Under the pieces are notes generated by a model that was not told the DNA's origin, made no database searches, and saw only the letters and a program-made list of their open reading frames with translations. Below, in pieces: positions 45,006-57,764 of a stretch of 64,000 nucleotides of DNA. This DNA comes from Diphasiastrum complanatum (taxonomy: Eukaryota > Streptophyta > Lycopodiopsida > Lycopodiales > Lycopodiaceae): the NCBI GenBank assembly GCA_029204225.1, contig CM055099.1:39901192-39965191 (forward strand), given 5' to 3'. Position 1 is the stretch's first letter. The number at the start of each line of letters is the position of its first letter. Made by a program: the position numbers and the translations under genes.

Positions 45006-48000
45006 TAGCTAGATTTGCCAACATAGGCAGTTTTTCACACTTTTCATATTAAAGAATCAATAATCTTAAAATATTTATAAAAGCCTCCCTAGAGCTCAAA
45101 TACCTCTTTAGTCTCGGCTTTGAACTTCTTCTTGATTCACCTTTATTTTAAAATCAACACCTTTTTTTAATCTGTGTATTGATTCCACTAAAAAACAACA
45201 AAATTTAATCAAATATATCTTTTGTTACAATCTATCCACCAAATACATCAATTTATAAAATCTGCCCATGTATCCATCAACCTCACATACCTCTTAAGTC
45301 TCCATAGTTTTCAGCCTTTATGCCCTCTTCATGTTCACTTTGACATCAATCTCTTTCAATCCAACTTTAAAAATCAATTGAATAATCAATCAATCATAAT
45401 CATATATATCATCTTCTACCAAATACTTTGATTCATGAATCCATATCTCAAAACCCATCAATATTCAAACTATTTACCCATCTATTCATATATCAAATTA
45501 ATAAAAGCATTCATTTATATATTCATTGAACAATCCATTCAATTTTAAAATATAACGTCTACCAAATTCTAACCAATCTATCCATCTATCCATTTATTAA
45601 ATCTTAGACCATTTTCTTTTTCAAAATAATTAACAAACTTTTCAATGAAAGAATCTATTCCATAGAAATGTTCCAAATCTTAAATCAACCAATTTATGGA
45701 GTCTTAAACAATAGATTCTAAATTATTTCCATTTTAAAAACACCTAGATCCCCCCCCCGCTCTCTCTCTCTCATTCAAAATGGTACCTACCAAAACAAAA
45801 GCATGTGAGATAGAAGCAAATTGTACCTTGCGGTTTGTTTTGCAAATAAGACATTTTTTTTTTTCTTTTACATGTGCATGGCAATGCCACACAATCCTTT
45901 ATTATTATTTGTGTGTCACATAACTTCTTTGGCAATAGTATTATGTGGCATTGGACTTCTATATTGGGCATAACTTTCTATTCCACAATTTAAATTGGAC
46001 AAATTTTCTCTATCTAGGTTGTCAAATGGTTGTCGGTTACTAAAAGGCTTACATTGTGGCTCTCCCATGTTTGGGCTCCACCACAAGTTCATCGCCACGA
46101 CTATAAAATCCATGCAATGTACACACCCGAGATCCTTGAAACTAGTCAAGATTGTCTCATTACCATTGATCCTGATCCAAGGAAGAGATTGATTTGCATA
46201 TTGAGTGTGGCCAAGATTCATTTGGGCCAATTGACATTAGGGAAGACTCAAAATAAGAGGTAATTGTACATCGTATTTATTGAGTGATATTCACATTATG
46301 TTGTAACTTACTACCTGCCTATGCCTAGAAGAAATTGTGAATTATTCGTCATTCTACATTGTCTAGCAACTTATTAGATGTCTCAACTCGCTACTTAGCA
46401 AACAACCCAAGGAGGTGTAGAGATAAGCTTGTGGAGTAGTGACAAATTCATTTCGGCAGTAGTGCCACTCAATATGTGTGCCAACATTGCATTGCAATAA
46501 TAAATGAACAAAGGAGTGTTGGGTGTTCATGCCACACAACGTTACATTTTACCACTACAATACATGCACTTATAAATCAAAATAAGTCCTTCAAATTAAG
46601 AACATACTTTGCTTTTGGGTATATTTCAAGACAACCTCCAAATCTAACATAGGCTGTGAACATTGACTCCAAAGAGGTGGAGAAGGTGGAAGCATAAATG
46701 TTGACAATTTCGACCATGGTGATTGTTTGTCATTGACATGTTATTTGGCCATTGGGACCTCTAGTTTGCATTGACTATTGGTTTAACTATACAAAGGATT
46801 GCCCATGGTTGTGGGGTCAAAGGATGTAATCCACTTAGCAAGTATGCAAAGCAGGAGATGCCATTCTAAATCTATTGGCAATGAGTGTTTGGAACCCTAG
46901 TAGCTGAAATGTGTAATATTCAATGAAATACTTGTTATGCTTCTCAATGAATTCTGACTGTCCTATTTGTGTACTTAGTTGTATTATAAAATCTGGATCT
47001 ATGCTGAGTGTCACTCATTTTGTTGATCTTGGTGTGTAATTTGGGATATGGAGAGAGAGAGAGAGTCTCCACTTTGATTTCATGATATTTAATTAGCTCA
47101 GAAACTTTAAGTTGATGATTGAGTACCTTCACAACAAGAAATGTCCTTCGGCAAAATTTTACTATGAATTGCATCATATGCAGTTGGCCAAAAACAACAT
47201 GCACGCTTTGCTCATCATAACTTAGTGAAATCCCAAAAGAAAAATACATCCAAGAGGATGTCAACATAATCTATACATCTACAATGCCATAAGCAATGCA
47301 TTACACAAAAAAAAAAAACATGCCAAATTCAGGATTAAACAGTTTAGACATACAAAAACACAAGAAAGCATGAAATCCGTTTTTAGACAAATTTATTGCC
47401 ATAATTTTTTTAATCAAAAGATTGCATAATACTGGCTGACTTACTGATAATACTTGATCTCTTTTTACTGATTGTATCTAGTATTCCAGGTGATGACTCT
47501 GTCTATTATAATGCTTGTGGTTCACAGTTTCCCAACCCAATCTGCCTTTTTGGCAAAACAGAAATTCACCATGACAGCCTTGAATCTACTCATCAAAAAG
47601 TTCTGACTAGGAGGAGAGTAGGCTATATTTATATTATTATAAGTGTGATGGTGGGAGGAGTTGTCTGGAAGTAGCAACTCTTGATTAAATCATCGTGCTC
47701 CATCACTTGACTGGCCTGTTCGCTTGCAGAAGTCTTCAGTACGCAGCAAAGCAGGTTGCATGGTATATCGCACATAAGCAGCGTTATATAGTACAAGTCT
47801 GTTTTCCAATCATTATGTATATAATGTTTAGGTGGTGAATCTGATTCAGAAGCTTAGCCTGAAAGGATCTCGCCGAACAAAGACTAAGAATTGCAGGCTA
47901 AGGCTGATAGGAAGTGCAAGGATTATGGAAAAGAGCAGCAGAGTTGGTGTGATATTGAATGGGAGCTATGGCGGAAGAGACTGCATAAAATAGCTTCCGA
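45006..48000. other. Unassigned spacer downstream of the phosphate transporter gene
   Basis: There is no recognised gene in 3 kb. A C9 run and a (CT)n run lie at 45750-45772, a (GA)n run near 47052-47065, and an A-rich run near 47308-47320. The last few hundred bases before 48001 should hold the transporter's 3' untranslated region. Confidence 0.45.
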
Positions 48001-49635
48001 CTACACTTCTGATGGCATCGTCCTATTTGGTCTACCAGATGCAAACTTCTCATACCTATCTCCAGTTTCGCCGGAAAGATCCTCCAAGGATATGCCATTA
48101 GTTTCAGGCACCAGCAAAGTGAAGAAGAATCCGAGAGCGTTGCATACACCAAGCATTATGAGAGAATTCTTGAGGCCTATGCCTTTAGGGTAGCCAGGAT
48201 CAACCTCGGATATGTGCGTACTCTGAGCTGCGTAAAGGAATCCGAAGGCCCCCACGATGGCGCCTGCTTTACCAGATGCAGCAGAAATTCCATGACAAGT
48301 AGAGCGCAGTCGTGCAGGAAAGAGCTCGGCAGGGACAATGAAAGTTGTGGCGTTAGGGCCGAAGTTGGAGAAAAAGAAGGTGAGCGAGTAGAGAATGATG
48401 AAGGTGAGGTGATGGCCATGGCAGAATTTGTCTCCACACGGTTGTCCTCGGAGATGGTAGTATGGAATGGCGAGGGAAAACATGAAGACTGTCATGAAGA
48501 AGAATCCCTGGAGCTGGATGACGAATCTGCCAATGCGATCGATGAGTAAAACTGTGACCCAGTATCCTGGCACGGTTGAGCAGAGAGCTATTAGAGACTG
48601 TGCTCTGGCTACCCTGTAGACTTCCTCCAAAGCGCTCATCTTTTTTGGAGCTGGCAGCCATCCGACCGCCGTAAACACATCCTTTTGAAAGAGATTTTGA
48701 CTGTAGAAAGCGATATCGAATAAAAACCAAGTGCTGCATGTTCCAAGGAGCTGCAAGCCATGGCGACTTACAAATTTCTTTGAGAATAGAACATAATCAT
48801 TCTCAGGGGAGCTGTCTTCGAGCTTCTCTTGCTCGGCTTCTAATTCAACCTCTAGCACTCTGCTCATGTCCGAGGCGGCTTGCTTCGCGTTCTTAGCCAC
48901 CAATGCAGTAAATCTAGCAGTCTCTGGCATCTTCATCCGCCAGTAATATGTCAAGATTGCTGGCACTGAACCCAACATGAGAATGATCCGCCACACGAAG
49001 TCAGCCTGAGGAGGAGTTGAAGCGATTGGATCTTGCATGAACGTTGGCCGTGGATAACCGTGTCTGAAGCCAGACGCGACGATGATAGCAACCGCACTTC
49101 CTGCGACAATTCCAAACCCTTGCATCGCAAACACTGCTGCAATGAATGCTCCCCTTGTCTTTGTGTTGGCATACTCGGACATGATAGTTGCCGAAAGAGG
49201 GTAATCGCCACCAATTCCAAAGCCGAGCCAGAATCTAAAGAAGCAGAGCGTGGTGATCACCGACTTGGCTGTGCTACCGAATGACAGACCGGAGCCGATA
49301 GAGCATACAACCATCAGCATCAGGGTCACACCGTACACTTTCTTGCGTCCCAGCTTGTCACCTAGCCACCCGAAAAACAGCTGACCGGCTAATGTGCCAC
49401 ACAGGGCTACGCCATTGACAGCCAGAGAGACATTTGGAGGCAATGATCCAGGCTTTCCGGTGGTAGGATCATAGTAATAGAGCCTTCCCAGAACCTTGGT
49501 GACAGGCGGAATGCAGAAAAGGTCGTAGGCGTCGGTAAAGAACCCCATACCAGCTATGATTATGGCAGTAAAATGATACCATTGAGTCTTCGCCTTATCC
49601 AAGGCTGTGAGCACTTCCAACCGCTCCCTCGCCAT
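48001..49635 (-). CDS. PHT1: High-affinity inorganic phosphate transporter, PHT1 family
   Basis: 544 residues, the normal length for plant PHT1 proteins, in one uninterrupted frame. The start is the ATG at 49633-49635 ([20 protein letters not shown]), which matches the family's usual N-terminus; the frame is open 48 codons further upstream but without an ATG. Twelve membrane segments are expected, in two halves with a central cytosolic loop (about 235-290). The PHT1 signature [13 protein letters not shown] is at 142-154. Residues that align with the phosphate site of the fungal homologue PiPT are present: Y145, Q172, W303, D307 and Y311. Near the end, [16 protein letters not shown] is the family's conserved tail. 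The protein would be a proton-coupled phosphate importer at the plasma membrane. The subgroup (root uptake, mycorrhizal or internal) cannot be told from sequence alone. No lesion is seen. Confidence 0.95.
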   Translation of the reverse strand: MARERLEVLTALDKAKTQWYHFTAIIIAGMGFFTDAYDLFCIPPVTKVLGRLYYYDPTTGKPGSLPPNVSLAVNGVALCGTLAGQLFFGWLGDKLGRKKVYGVTLMLMVVCSIGSGLSFGSTAKSVITTLCFFRFWLGFGIGGDYPLSATIMSEYANTKTRGAFIAAVFAMQGFGIVAGSAVAIIVASGFRHGYPRPTFMQDPIASTPPQADFVWRIILMLGSVPAILTYYWRMKMPETARFTALVAKNAKQAASDMSRVLEVELEAEQEKLEDSSPENDYVLFSKKFVSRHGLQLLGTCSTWFLFDIAFYSQNLFQKDVFTAVGWLPAPKKMSALEEVYRVARAQSLIALCSTVPGYWVTVLLIDRIGRFVIQLQGFFFMTVFMFSLAIPYYHLRGQPCGDKFCHGHHLTFIILYSLTFFFSNFGPNATTFIVPAELFPARLRSTCHGISAASGKAGAIVGAFGFLYAAQSTHISEVDPGYPKGIGLKNSLIMLGVCNALGFFFTLLVPETNGISLEDLSGETGDRYEKFASGRPNRTMPSEV

Positions 49636-50860
49636 TCCTCTTTTGTTATTCTTCACCCAACAAATCAACTGCCAAATAGGACTACTGGTATTCAGAGTTG
49701 GCGCAATCGATGTGGATATTATTTTTCCTGCAAAACGACCGTCAAACTCTGTCAATAGGTTGATTGTTCTTAAGGTCACAGATTCTTAGCAACCTAATAA
49801 GGATTTCAGATCAGAGAAATGTTGTTGCAAGAAGCATTGGAAGACATTGGATTCCAGAAAGAAATAATTGTTGGATCGACAAAAATCAGTAAGCAGCTTG
49901 GGGAATGAATTTTTCTAGTACTTTTCCTTCAGAGAAAATAATCCAAATTTGTGCAGTTTAAGATTCACAACGCGCACATTTTCAGAAATCATAATGTGAT
50001 TTACATTTGTTTTATGGTCTTAACTTTATTAGTTTTTGAAAGAACCCAAGAAATTTGCAAAACTTTCCTGCAGCCTATAAATTCTCGAGAAATGCCGATC
50101 TGTGCAAGATTATTCAGAAGTACATTCTGTCAAACAACGCCCAGCAGAGTCATGAACTATACTGCGAGAGTATGACGACAGTCTCTCTAACTTACCCAGA
50201 AAAGGCACATCTATGTCCTCTAGTCAGAAGACCTATTAGCTAAGCCCATCTAGGAATAGATTGTTTATGAAAAAAACATCCGCAGGTCGAGTAGAAAGAT
50301 GTAATTATCTTGAATCTGAACTGGATACATCAGGCATACCAATAAATAACTGGTTGCATTTCTTCCAAACATGAAGAGTTCACAAAGAATTACTCTTTCC
50401 ACCTAAGATTATCGTTTCAAAAATTGAAAGAAATAATGGATCAGTCCTCAAAACTTCAAACGGTACGATTAGATCCCAAGTAGTAGTCAAGCTTTAAAAT
50501 TCCTTCCAACAACCCCCCCAGAAACAAACTCATGAGCTGAGGCGCAGCTGAATTATATGCAAATCTTAATCAAAGGCAAACTAAAACAGTGCTAATCGCA
50601 TGCAAGCCTTCAGAATTGGCAACTAGAACACCGACTATTCATCAGTGACCTTGACTGAAGTAATGAAAAGATTATGGCATTTATCAAACCGATCTCCCTT
50701 GAGTGACCCAGTTCCGGAAACAGAGAAACATCAGAAAACCCACCTCTGCGGAGATCTGCAGAGCGATTACCACGCAGATGCACAGACGAATTCTGAACTG
50801 ACCTGCTAAATTGAGCAGATTTTAAAGAGCAAGCGAGTAACAGAGACAGGCGATCCTACC
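49636..50860 (-). promoter_or_regulatory. Candidate 5' UTR with intron of the PHT1 gene
   Basis: On the minus strand, GGGATGCAG followed by GTAGGATC (donor at 50859/50860) and TCGTTTTGCAG followed by GAAAAA (acceptor at about 49728) are good splice sites. They would remove about 1.13 kb and leave a short leader before the ATG at 49635. PHT1 genes commonly have a 5' leader intron. A second acceptor, CTATTTGGCAG, is also possible (near 49673). This is inference, with no transcript evidence. Confidence 0.4.
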
Positions 50861-52307
50861 TGCATCCCATAGCTTTCGCCCCTTTGGGCTACATGAAAGG
50901 ACACGCGTAGGCGGGGAAGCAACGCTCATCCATCGGTGGTGGAAGACAAAAAGAGAAGAACACTGACCGACACACGGCTCTTCTAGTTTCCAAGCGCGTT
51001 TTCTTCCTTGACTTGAATACTCGAAGCACAACACTTCTCAAAGCAAGCAAGAATATAATAAACTATCGCTACAAGGAATTGACTGGAAGCAAGAATATAA
51101 TAGGAATAAACCAAAGCAAAAAGCATAGAGTTTAGATTTTCATATACTTTTAACTAGCGTGTCTTAGGCGTAGTCGTCGCCGCGGTGACCGGCCCGCTGG
51201 ATATTAGAAGTATCCCACCCCATCACCTTCAGTCCAAGCTTTTGCAGTCCGGTCTTTTCTGGAGACGGTTTAGGCCCCCCACTAAGAGCATCTACCTCAC
51301 TTGGAAAGAACGTGCCATGTATCTCACGGGATAAATGAACACCCTTCACACGCAACAATGACATCCCTCCAAGAATCTTTAAAGTCTAAACTCAAATAGG
51401 TTTAGTCAAGCTAGCTGCTAGAGGGTTTATTTGGATGAGTGTTACTCGATTTCGAGTAAGTAATACTCCATTTGTACTGTGTCCAGTTGAGTTGTACCCA
51501 TTGTCGTTGACATCTTATGACAATTTTACATGCGTGGCCAAAAGTGATGCTAAGTCATACTTATTACCTGCGCCCCTTTATAACCTCCCATTTCTTATGT
51601 TTCTTCATCATAATTTCATACATGAATGTGCATAGTGGACCTTTGTTTTGTCTCCTCTATCCGATGGCAACCAACGTGGTGTTCACACCGACAAAAGATT
51701 TAAAGCTGAACATCTTTTTAAAAATAGGGGCCCTACAATAGTGGAGATGTTAGGGTGTTGGTGCCTAGCATCTTCACTTACTCCAACCTGGGTCATCATA
51801 TTTGATGCCAAGTTATCGGATGAATGTATTCAGCACCACCACTTCAATGACAGTGGTGGTGCAACAACCATCTAATGGAGATGGGGGCGTCGTATCATTC
51901 CCCTCTTTTAGGTTTATGGGACACCACCATTGTTATGTATGCTCATCCAAGTTATCTGCCACATGGGGGCCCTTCCTTTCCTATGTGAAATGCTCTTTGG
52001 TTTCCAAGGGGAGGTTTGAACCAATGTTGGCTGGATATCAAAAAATTTTATACCAGCCGGATCATGGTATTGCAGCTTTCTAAAAAATTCAATTCCAGTT
52101 GGGTATCAATATAAGGAGGTATAGGAGTTGTAGACTGGTATAATCCGAACTGGTATCACCCTTGTGATACCAGACGGTTATCAACCCGGGTATGAACTTG
52201 TACGAATTGCTAAAAATATGTTTTTTAAAGATTAATATCATTATTTAAGATATAAAAAATCTGAAATATAAAATAAATTGCTAAAAATAGTACTACTATT
52301 GATACCA
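50861..52307. other. Upstream flank of PHT1; small GC-richer frame at 51164-51364
   Basis: The first 200 bases (50861-51060) may hold the first exon and promoter of the transporter gene. The minus frame 51364-51164 (66 codons, ATG start) is more GC-rich than its surroundings (GLKVMGWDTSNIQRAGHRGDD) and resembles nothing I know. From 52030 to 52320 the sequence has repeated TGGTATCA/TGATACCA motifs. Confidence 0.4.
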
Positions 52308-52923
52308 GCTGCCTTATTCTAAGGTCTCTAATTAACCTAGCTTCAAGGTTGGACTTCTATTTGTATTTGAATTTGTTCATGGCCCTGGTGTTATTCAAAT
52401 CTAGGCAGACAAAATTCTATTCGAATCTAGGCAGATGGAATTCTATTCGAAACCAGGCAGACAAAATTCTATTCAAATCTAGGTGGACAAAATTCTATTC
52501 GAAACCAGGCAGACAGAATTTTATTTGAATCCAGGCAGAGAGAATTCTATTTGAATCTAGGCAGACAGGTTTGTAGCCATAATAATATGTTCTTCAGCAC
52601 CCTTTCAGACACGAGCTATTGAATATTCAAATGCAGTTGTGTGACCATCATCTCTATCGAACCTATCTCTATCAATGCTTATCACCAACTATCAGAAACT
52701 TATAGATCAGCTGTCAGACAAATAAATGTTCGACCATAGAAGGAATGCGACTCAGATAAATTCGAGGATCAGACAAACAAACATTCGACCATTTGACAAA
52801 TATTTGATCTACCGAAGAAATGTTCGAGCTGACCAGTCAACATTCACAATGATGTACGTGGCAGGAGACTGGCCACATGTAACCTTTCTATGGTTTGCAC
52901 AAGGCTGGCCAGAATGTACGTCT
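52308..52923 (-). repeat. Long inverted repeat, copy 2, with 26-bp minisatellite
   Basis: Reverse complement of 43157-43795, with scattered changes. The minisatellite here is 52391-52567, seven units of 26 bp (TATTCGAATCTAGGCAGACA then AAATTC and variants). Homology ends at GCTGCC on the left and GTACGTC on the right. It faces copy 1 across the phosphate transporter gene. Confidence 0.85.
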
Positions 52924-53136
52924 GGGCCAATTGCTACCTATGAAAGGATTTTGAGTGGTACCAGTGAAGCTAGCCAGCGGGATGATAAAGCGAATAAACA
53001 ATGTGCAATATGTACCTGGCTTAGCCAACAATCTACTATCAGTTGGGACGATGGGTGATCAACAACTCAAGGTTGAGTTTGATAGTGACAAAATGTCTCG
53101 TCAAGGACATCAAAAATTCAAAAAATCTCCCAAACC
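52924..53136 (+). pseudogene. Copia protease / pre-integrase fragment
   Basis: The plus strand reads LASGMIKRINNVQYVPGLANNLLSVG, then QQLKVEFDSDKM. This is the conserved stretch between the Copia protease and integrase (RIxNVLYVPGLxxNLLS). It has no other Copia domain beside it and ends at about 53100. Flanking sequence on both sides (GGGTATCAATATAA at 52099 and 53137) is alike, so this fragment and the inverted repeat may have entered together. Confidence 0.7.
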
Positions 53137-54015
<879 letters not shown>

Positions 54016-56286
54016 CAAGGCTAGGGATTTTTCCACTTTCCCATTCAATTTTGAGCTCTAATTCAGAGTAGGTTCTCCAAGCATTCATATTAAATTGTAT
54101 GCTTCATGTTAATTGACTACCACCAACTAAAGAAAAAGTTGGTTTTCTTTTACAATTTTCTTATAGGATAATTGCAAAACAAATGTGTCATATCTCAACA
54201 CGTAATTGTAGGTCAATGAACTATGGGGTTTTTGCCCCCATTTTCTCATCTTCATTGCAATTTCACACACAAACATGCATATTGGACCTTCGTTCTCTCT
54301 CCTCTATCCTATAGCAACCGACATGATATTCTCATTTGAATGTCTCCGAACACCATGGGCCCTACGATATAGGAGATCTCGACAAGTAGTGCCTGGCATC
54401 TTCGCTTACTCGAGCCCATGTTAGTATTTTTTATGCAAAGTCACTTCTCTCATGGGGGGCCTTACTTTCCTATGTGAAATGGGATAAAGTCCGTTCTATT
54501 TTTTTCTCTCCAATGAGCATTGAGTTTTTTGAAAAATAGACATGCCCTGAGCATGTGTGTGTTGGACACCCTTAATAGCCTAGAGGCTCCTCCATGTTTA
54601 GGACCCCCTTCTAGTGTATATGTATGTATGAGTGATAGTGTCATGTGTTACAAATAAACCATTACAAGAAAAACAAATGGTTCAACGAATTTTAATTTTT
54701 TTTAAGGACGTCGAGAAATATAGAAACATTGATTCTCCTTACAAACAACTGATTGTGGTTACGAATATTTTTGTGTAAACCTTGTGTTGTACCAAGTTTG
54801 AGTGTAGAAATTGATATAGATGTGTATAAAATGTATTTGGAGCTTGCAATTTTTTATAACCGAAAATATTGATATAAAATGGATATGGAAACTTGAAGTT
54901 GATATGTAAGACTTTTATGTACGATGTTTTGTTTGCTATATAGGTAATAGATTGGTGAGTGTTCTTCTATACAATATTGTTGATGTAGTAATAATTGGTT
55001 CAAAACTATGTTTGCTCAAATGATTTGCATGGTTGTTGCAAACAAGCATGTTAATATGGAAGTCCCTAGAATGGTTGTTGGCATATTTGTGGATGTATTT
55101 TGTAAAAATTTTGCGAGTATATTTAAGAAACACATTATCTTTGAGTTTAGTTTTTGATACACTACAAATACGATCATATAAGATGGTTTGTCTATATTGA
55201 AAAACGCTTTGATTTTTGCAATGTCTGTATTGTGTATGTCGTAGTTGTTTAACTATTGGTTTTGGTCGTAGTGTATGGGCTTTGGTGGTAAGTTTGATGT
55301 TTGATTGTGGTTGCGTGTTTCTTGTAGATACAATATGTTAGACCTCATAAGATTGTATTATGTTGAAATTTCAATTTCATGTTTTTGCCATGAGATGATG
55401 TTTAGAGATTGAATGATTTCGATTGATAGGAATTTGGCTGTGCCATTTTGCATGAATTTGTAGTCCCTCCATTTCTTTTCTAATACATTTGTCAACTTTT
55501 AAGTATTGACTACAAAGTGGTGTAATTAGATATAGATTTTGAATATTTCATATTCTGGGTATGTGCAAGTCGCATTTTTCTCCAATGTGTGGATTGAAGA
55601 ATTGAATCCAAATGATATTTGTTTCCATTATGGTTGCTAAAAAGTGGTGCCATATGTTTGTTTGAAAGCTTGTACATTGTTGTTCCATCTCTTTATTGGT
55701 ATGCCACAAGTAAGGAGTATATGGCATATTTGGAATGAGTTTGTGAAATTGTCTGCTAATCAAGTGATCTGATAGTGTAGGTTGCTTACACTTGGCTTGA
55801 TGCTAGAGAATTAGTGACATAGCACCTCTTGATCTCATTTGCTAATATAAACCAATCATGAATTGAGGTGCACCAAAATGGTCCAATCATTGTAAGAGGT
55901 GGATATAGGTGGTCCAATCATAGTAAGAGGTGATGTCTTAGAGGTCCAATCATGTTTCACCATTGTCTACTCTCTTGGATCTCGAGCTACTATGAGAGAG
56001 TGAGAAAGAGCTCATTCTACATTGAGTTTTTTGGAGAGATCTTGATTCTACACATAGAATTTTTCATACAGTCTCTCTCTACCCGAGAGCTACATCATGT
56101 ATTCTCTTTCTACCCAAGATCAAGCCACTTTTGTACTTAGTTCTTTCATCACAAGTTGCCTCTCAATGTGTTTGATGATTGGTCAATGATTCATGCACGT
56201 TTAAGTGCTCTTGCCTTAGATTTTTCCACTCATATCCTAAAGTTATGTCCGATTGGCCCAAGTTCAAAACATGAAAATTAATTTTC
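54016..56286. other. Unassigned spacer with a short triplicated motif
   Basis: There is no recognised gene. GGTCCAATCAT occurs three times (55880, 55911 and 55942), the first two followed by GTAAGAGGTG. The left part (54240-54660) resembles 51580-51960 and 53330-53560 (CTCCTCTATCC, GGGATAA, AGTGTATATGTATGTATG), another dispersed repeat. Confidence 0.4.
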
Positions 56287-56986
56287 TCAACATAGCCTTG
56301 AAGATCTAGTTTGCCTAAACAAAGTGATGTCCATGAAGGATCTTTCATCATCTTCATTTGGCACTTTTACATCTTGCATTGGTGTGTCAACACTTTTGCA
56401 CTCTTTCATCTTAAACTTCTTCAAAAGACTTTGAGCACAGTTTACTTGACTTATAAAGATAAAATCAGATGATCTAGGCACTTCTATGCCTAAATGAAGA
56501 GAAGACACCCTAGATCTACCATCTTGATTTCTAAAGATAGATCTATCTAGATTTTTTCAATACCATCAACACTATGTCCACTAATGATGATGTCATCTAC
56601 ATAAATGAGTAAAAGTACAATACCAACATCATCAAACTTAATGTAAAGAGTGGGATCATATTCACTTTGAACAAAATAGAGTGAAATGAGATAGGGAAAT
56701 GTAATCTTGAATTCCAAGATCTCGAGGCTTGCTTCAAGCCATAGATGCTTCTTTGGAGATGGCATACTTTGTCCTCCATTCCATGCTTGATGAAAAACCC
56801 TTGTGGCTGCTCCACATAAATATCCTCTTCCAAAAAATCATTCAAGAAGGCATTAGAGACATCCATTTGACATAGGATCCATCCAAAATGTGATGCAAGT
56901 GCAATGATTAGTCTTATTGTGACAATCTTAACCACGGGTGCAAAAGTTTCCTCATAGTCTATCCCTCTCTCTTGAGCATAACCTTT
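56287..56986 (-). pseudogene. Copia family A reverse transcriptase, 3' truncated
   Basis: Minus-strand blocks in order are: YAQERGIDYEETFAPVVK, ILCQMDVSNAFLNDFLEEDI and SIYGLKQASRSWNSRL (56980-56700), then after a frameshift YVDDIIISGHS (about 56592-56560), then, in another frame, FLGIEV-like HLGIEVPRSSDFIFISQ and LLKKFKMKECK (56508-56390). These are the Copia RT fingers, palm (with the YVDD catalytic box intact) and the region before RNase H. The sequence dissolves at about 56290; RNase H and the 3' LTR are missing. At least two frameshifts are present. Confidence 0.85.
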
Positions 56987-57764
56987 CAACAACTCCATTT
57001 TGTTGAGGGGTGTAAGGACAAGAAGTTTCTTTCTTGATCCCTTCCTCCTCACAAAAGGCCTTGAACTCATTGGAGATGTATTATCCACCACTGTCACTTC
57101 TAAGAACCTTGATGCTATGATTATGATGCTTTTCCACAAACAACTTGAACTTTACAAAAGCATCAAATACTTGAGACTTGAAGGAAAGTAAGAACACCCA
57201 ACAATATCTTGCGTAGTCATCAATGAAGGTTAAAAACATGGATGAACCTCCATTAGATTTGGTGCTAGCAATATGCACATCCGAGTGTATGAGTTCAAGA
57301 GGATGAGATGACTTTATGATGGAGTTAAGAAACGCCTTCTTATGTGCCTTGGATAAAGCACATGCTTCACAAACCTTGTCTTCCTTCCCAATAGACCTTG
57401 GTAGGCCTAAAGCAAACTTCTCCTTGATCAGAGCCTCCATGGAACTTGAGTTGAGATGTCCAAGTCTTTTTTGCCATAAAGTGAAGGTAGATATCTTGCT
57501 CTTCTCGGCCAACATGACAACATTAGCATCCACAAATGCATTCAACTTATAAAGTTTTTCAAGTCTAGTGCCCTTAGCCGCTATCTTACCCTTCTTCTTG
57601 ATGAAACATTCATTTGAAGCAAAATCAACATTGAAACCATTTTCTACAACACTTAATAGATTCTTTGTTATTGTAGGAATGTACAAAACACCTTTTGTGT
57701 TGATCCTTTTTGAAGATCCTAAGCAAAGGGGAATGCTATCAACTCCTTCAATCTTGCAAGCTTA
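56982..57764 (-). pseudogene. Copia family A pre-integrase and integrase core, broken
   Basis: Minus strand: MYIPTITKNLLSV (57686), then LWQKRLGHLNSSSMEALI and CEACALSKAHKKAF (the zinc-binding pre-integrase block), then LELIHSDVH and FIDDYARYCWVFLL (integrase core with the first catalytic Asp), then VLRSDSGG (second Asp; Ser where Asn is usual). A TAA follows at 57081-57083 in place of a Glu codon. The frame then continues through PYTPQQNGVVER and runs straight into RT. The third catalytic residue's region and the C-terminal half of integrase are therefore partly lost. It cannot be active. Confidence 0.85.

Noticed and set aside
48177-48739. Frames of 86-128 codons overlapping the phosphate transporter on other frames or strand
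   Set aside because: They are shadows of the PHT1 coding sequence and have no motif of their own.
49636-49779. N-terminal extension of 48 codons on the PHT1 frame
   Set aside because: It has no ATG, does not resemble PHT1 proteins, and the ATG at 49635 gives the family's usual N-terminus. It is more likely leader sequence.
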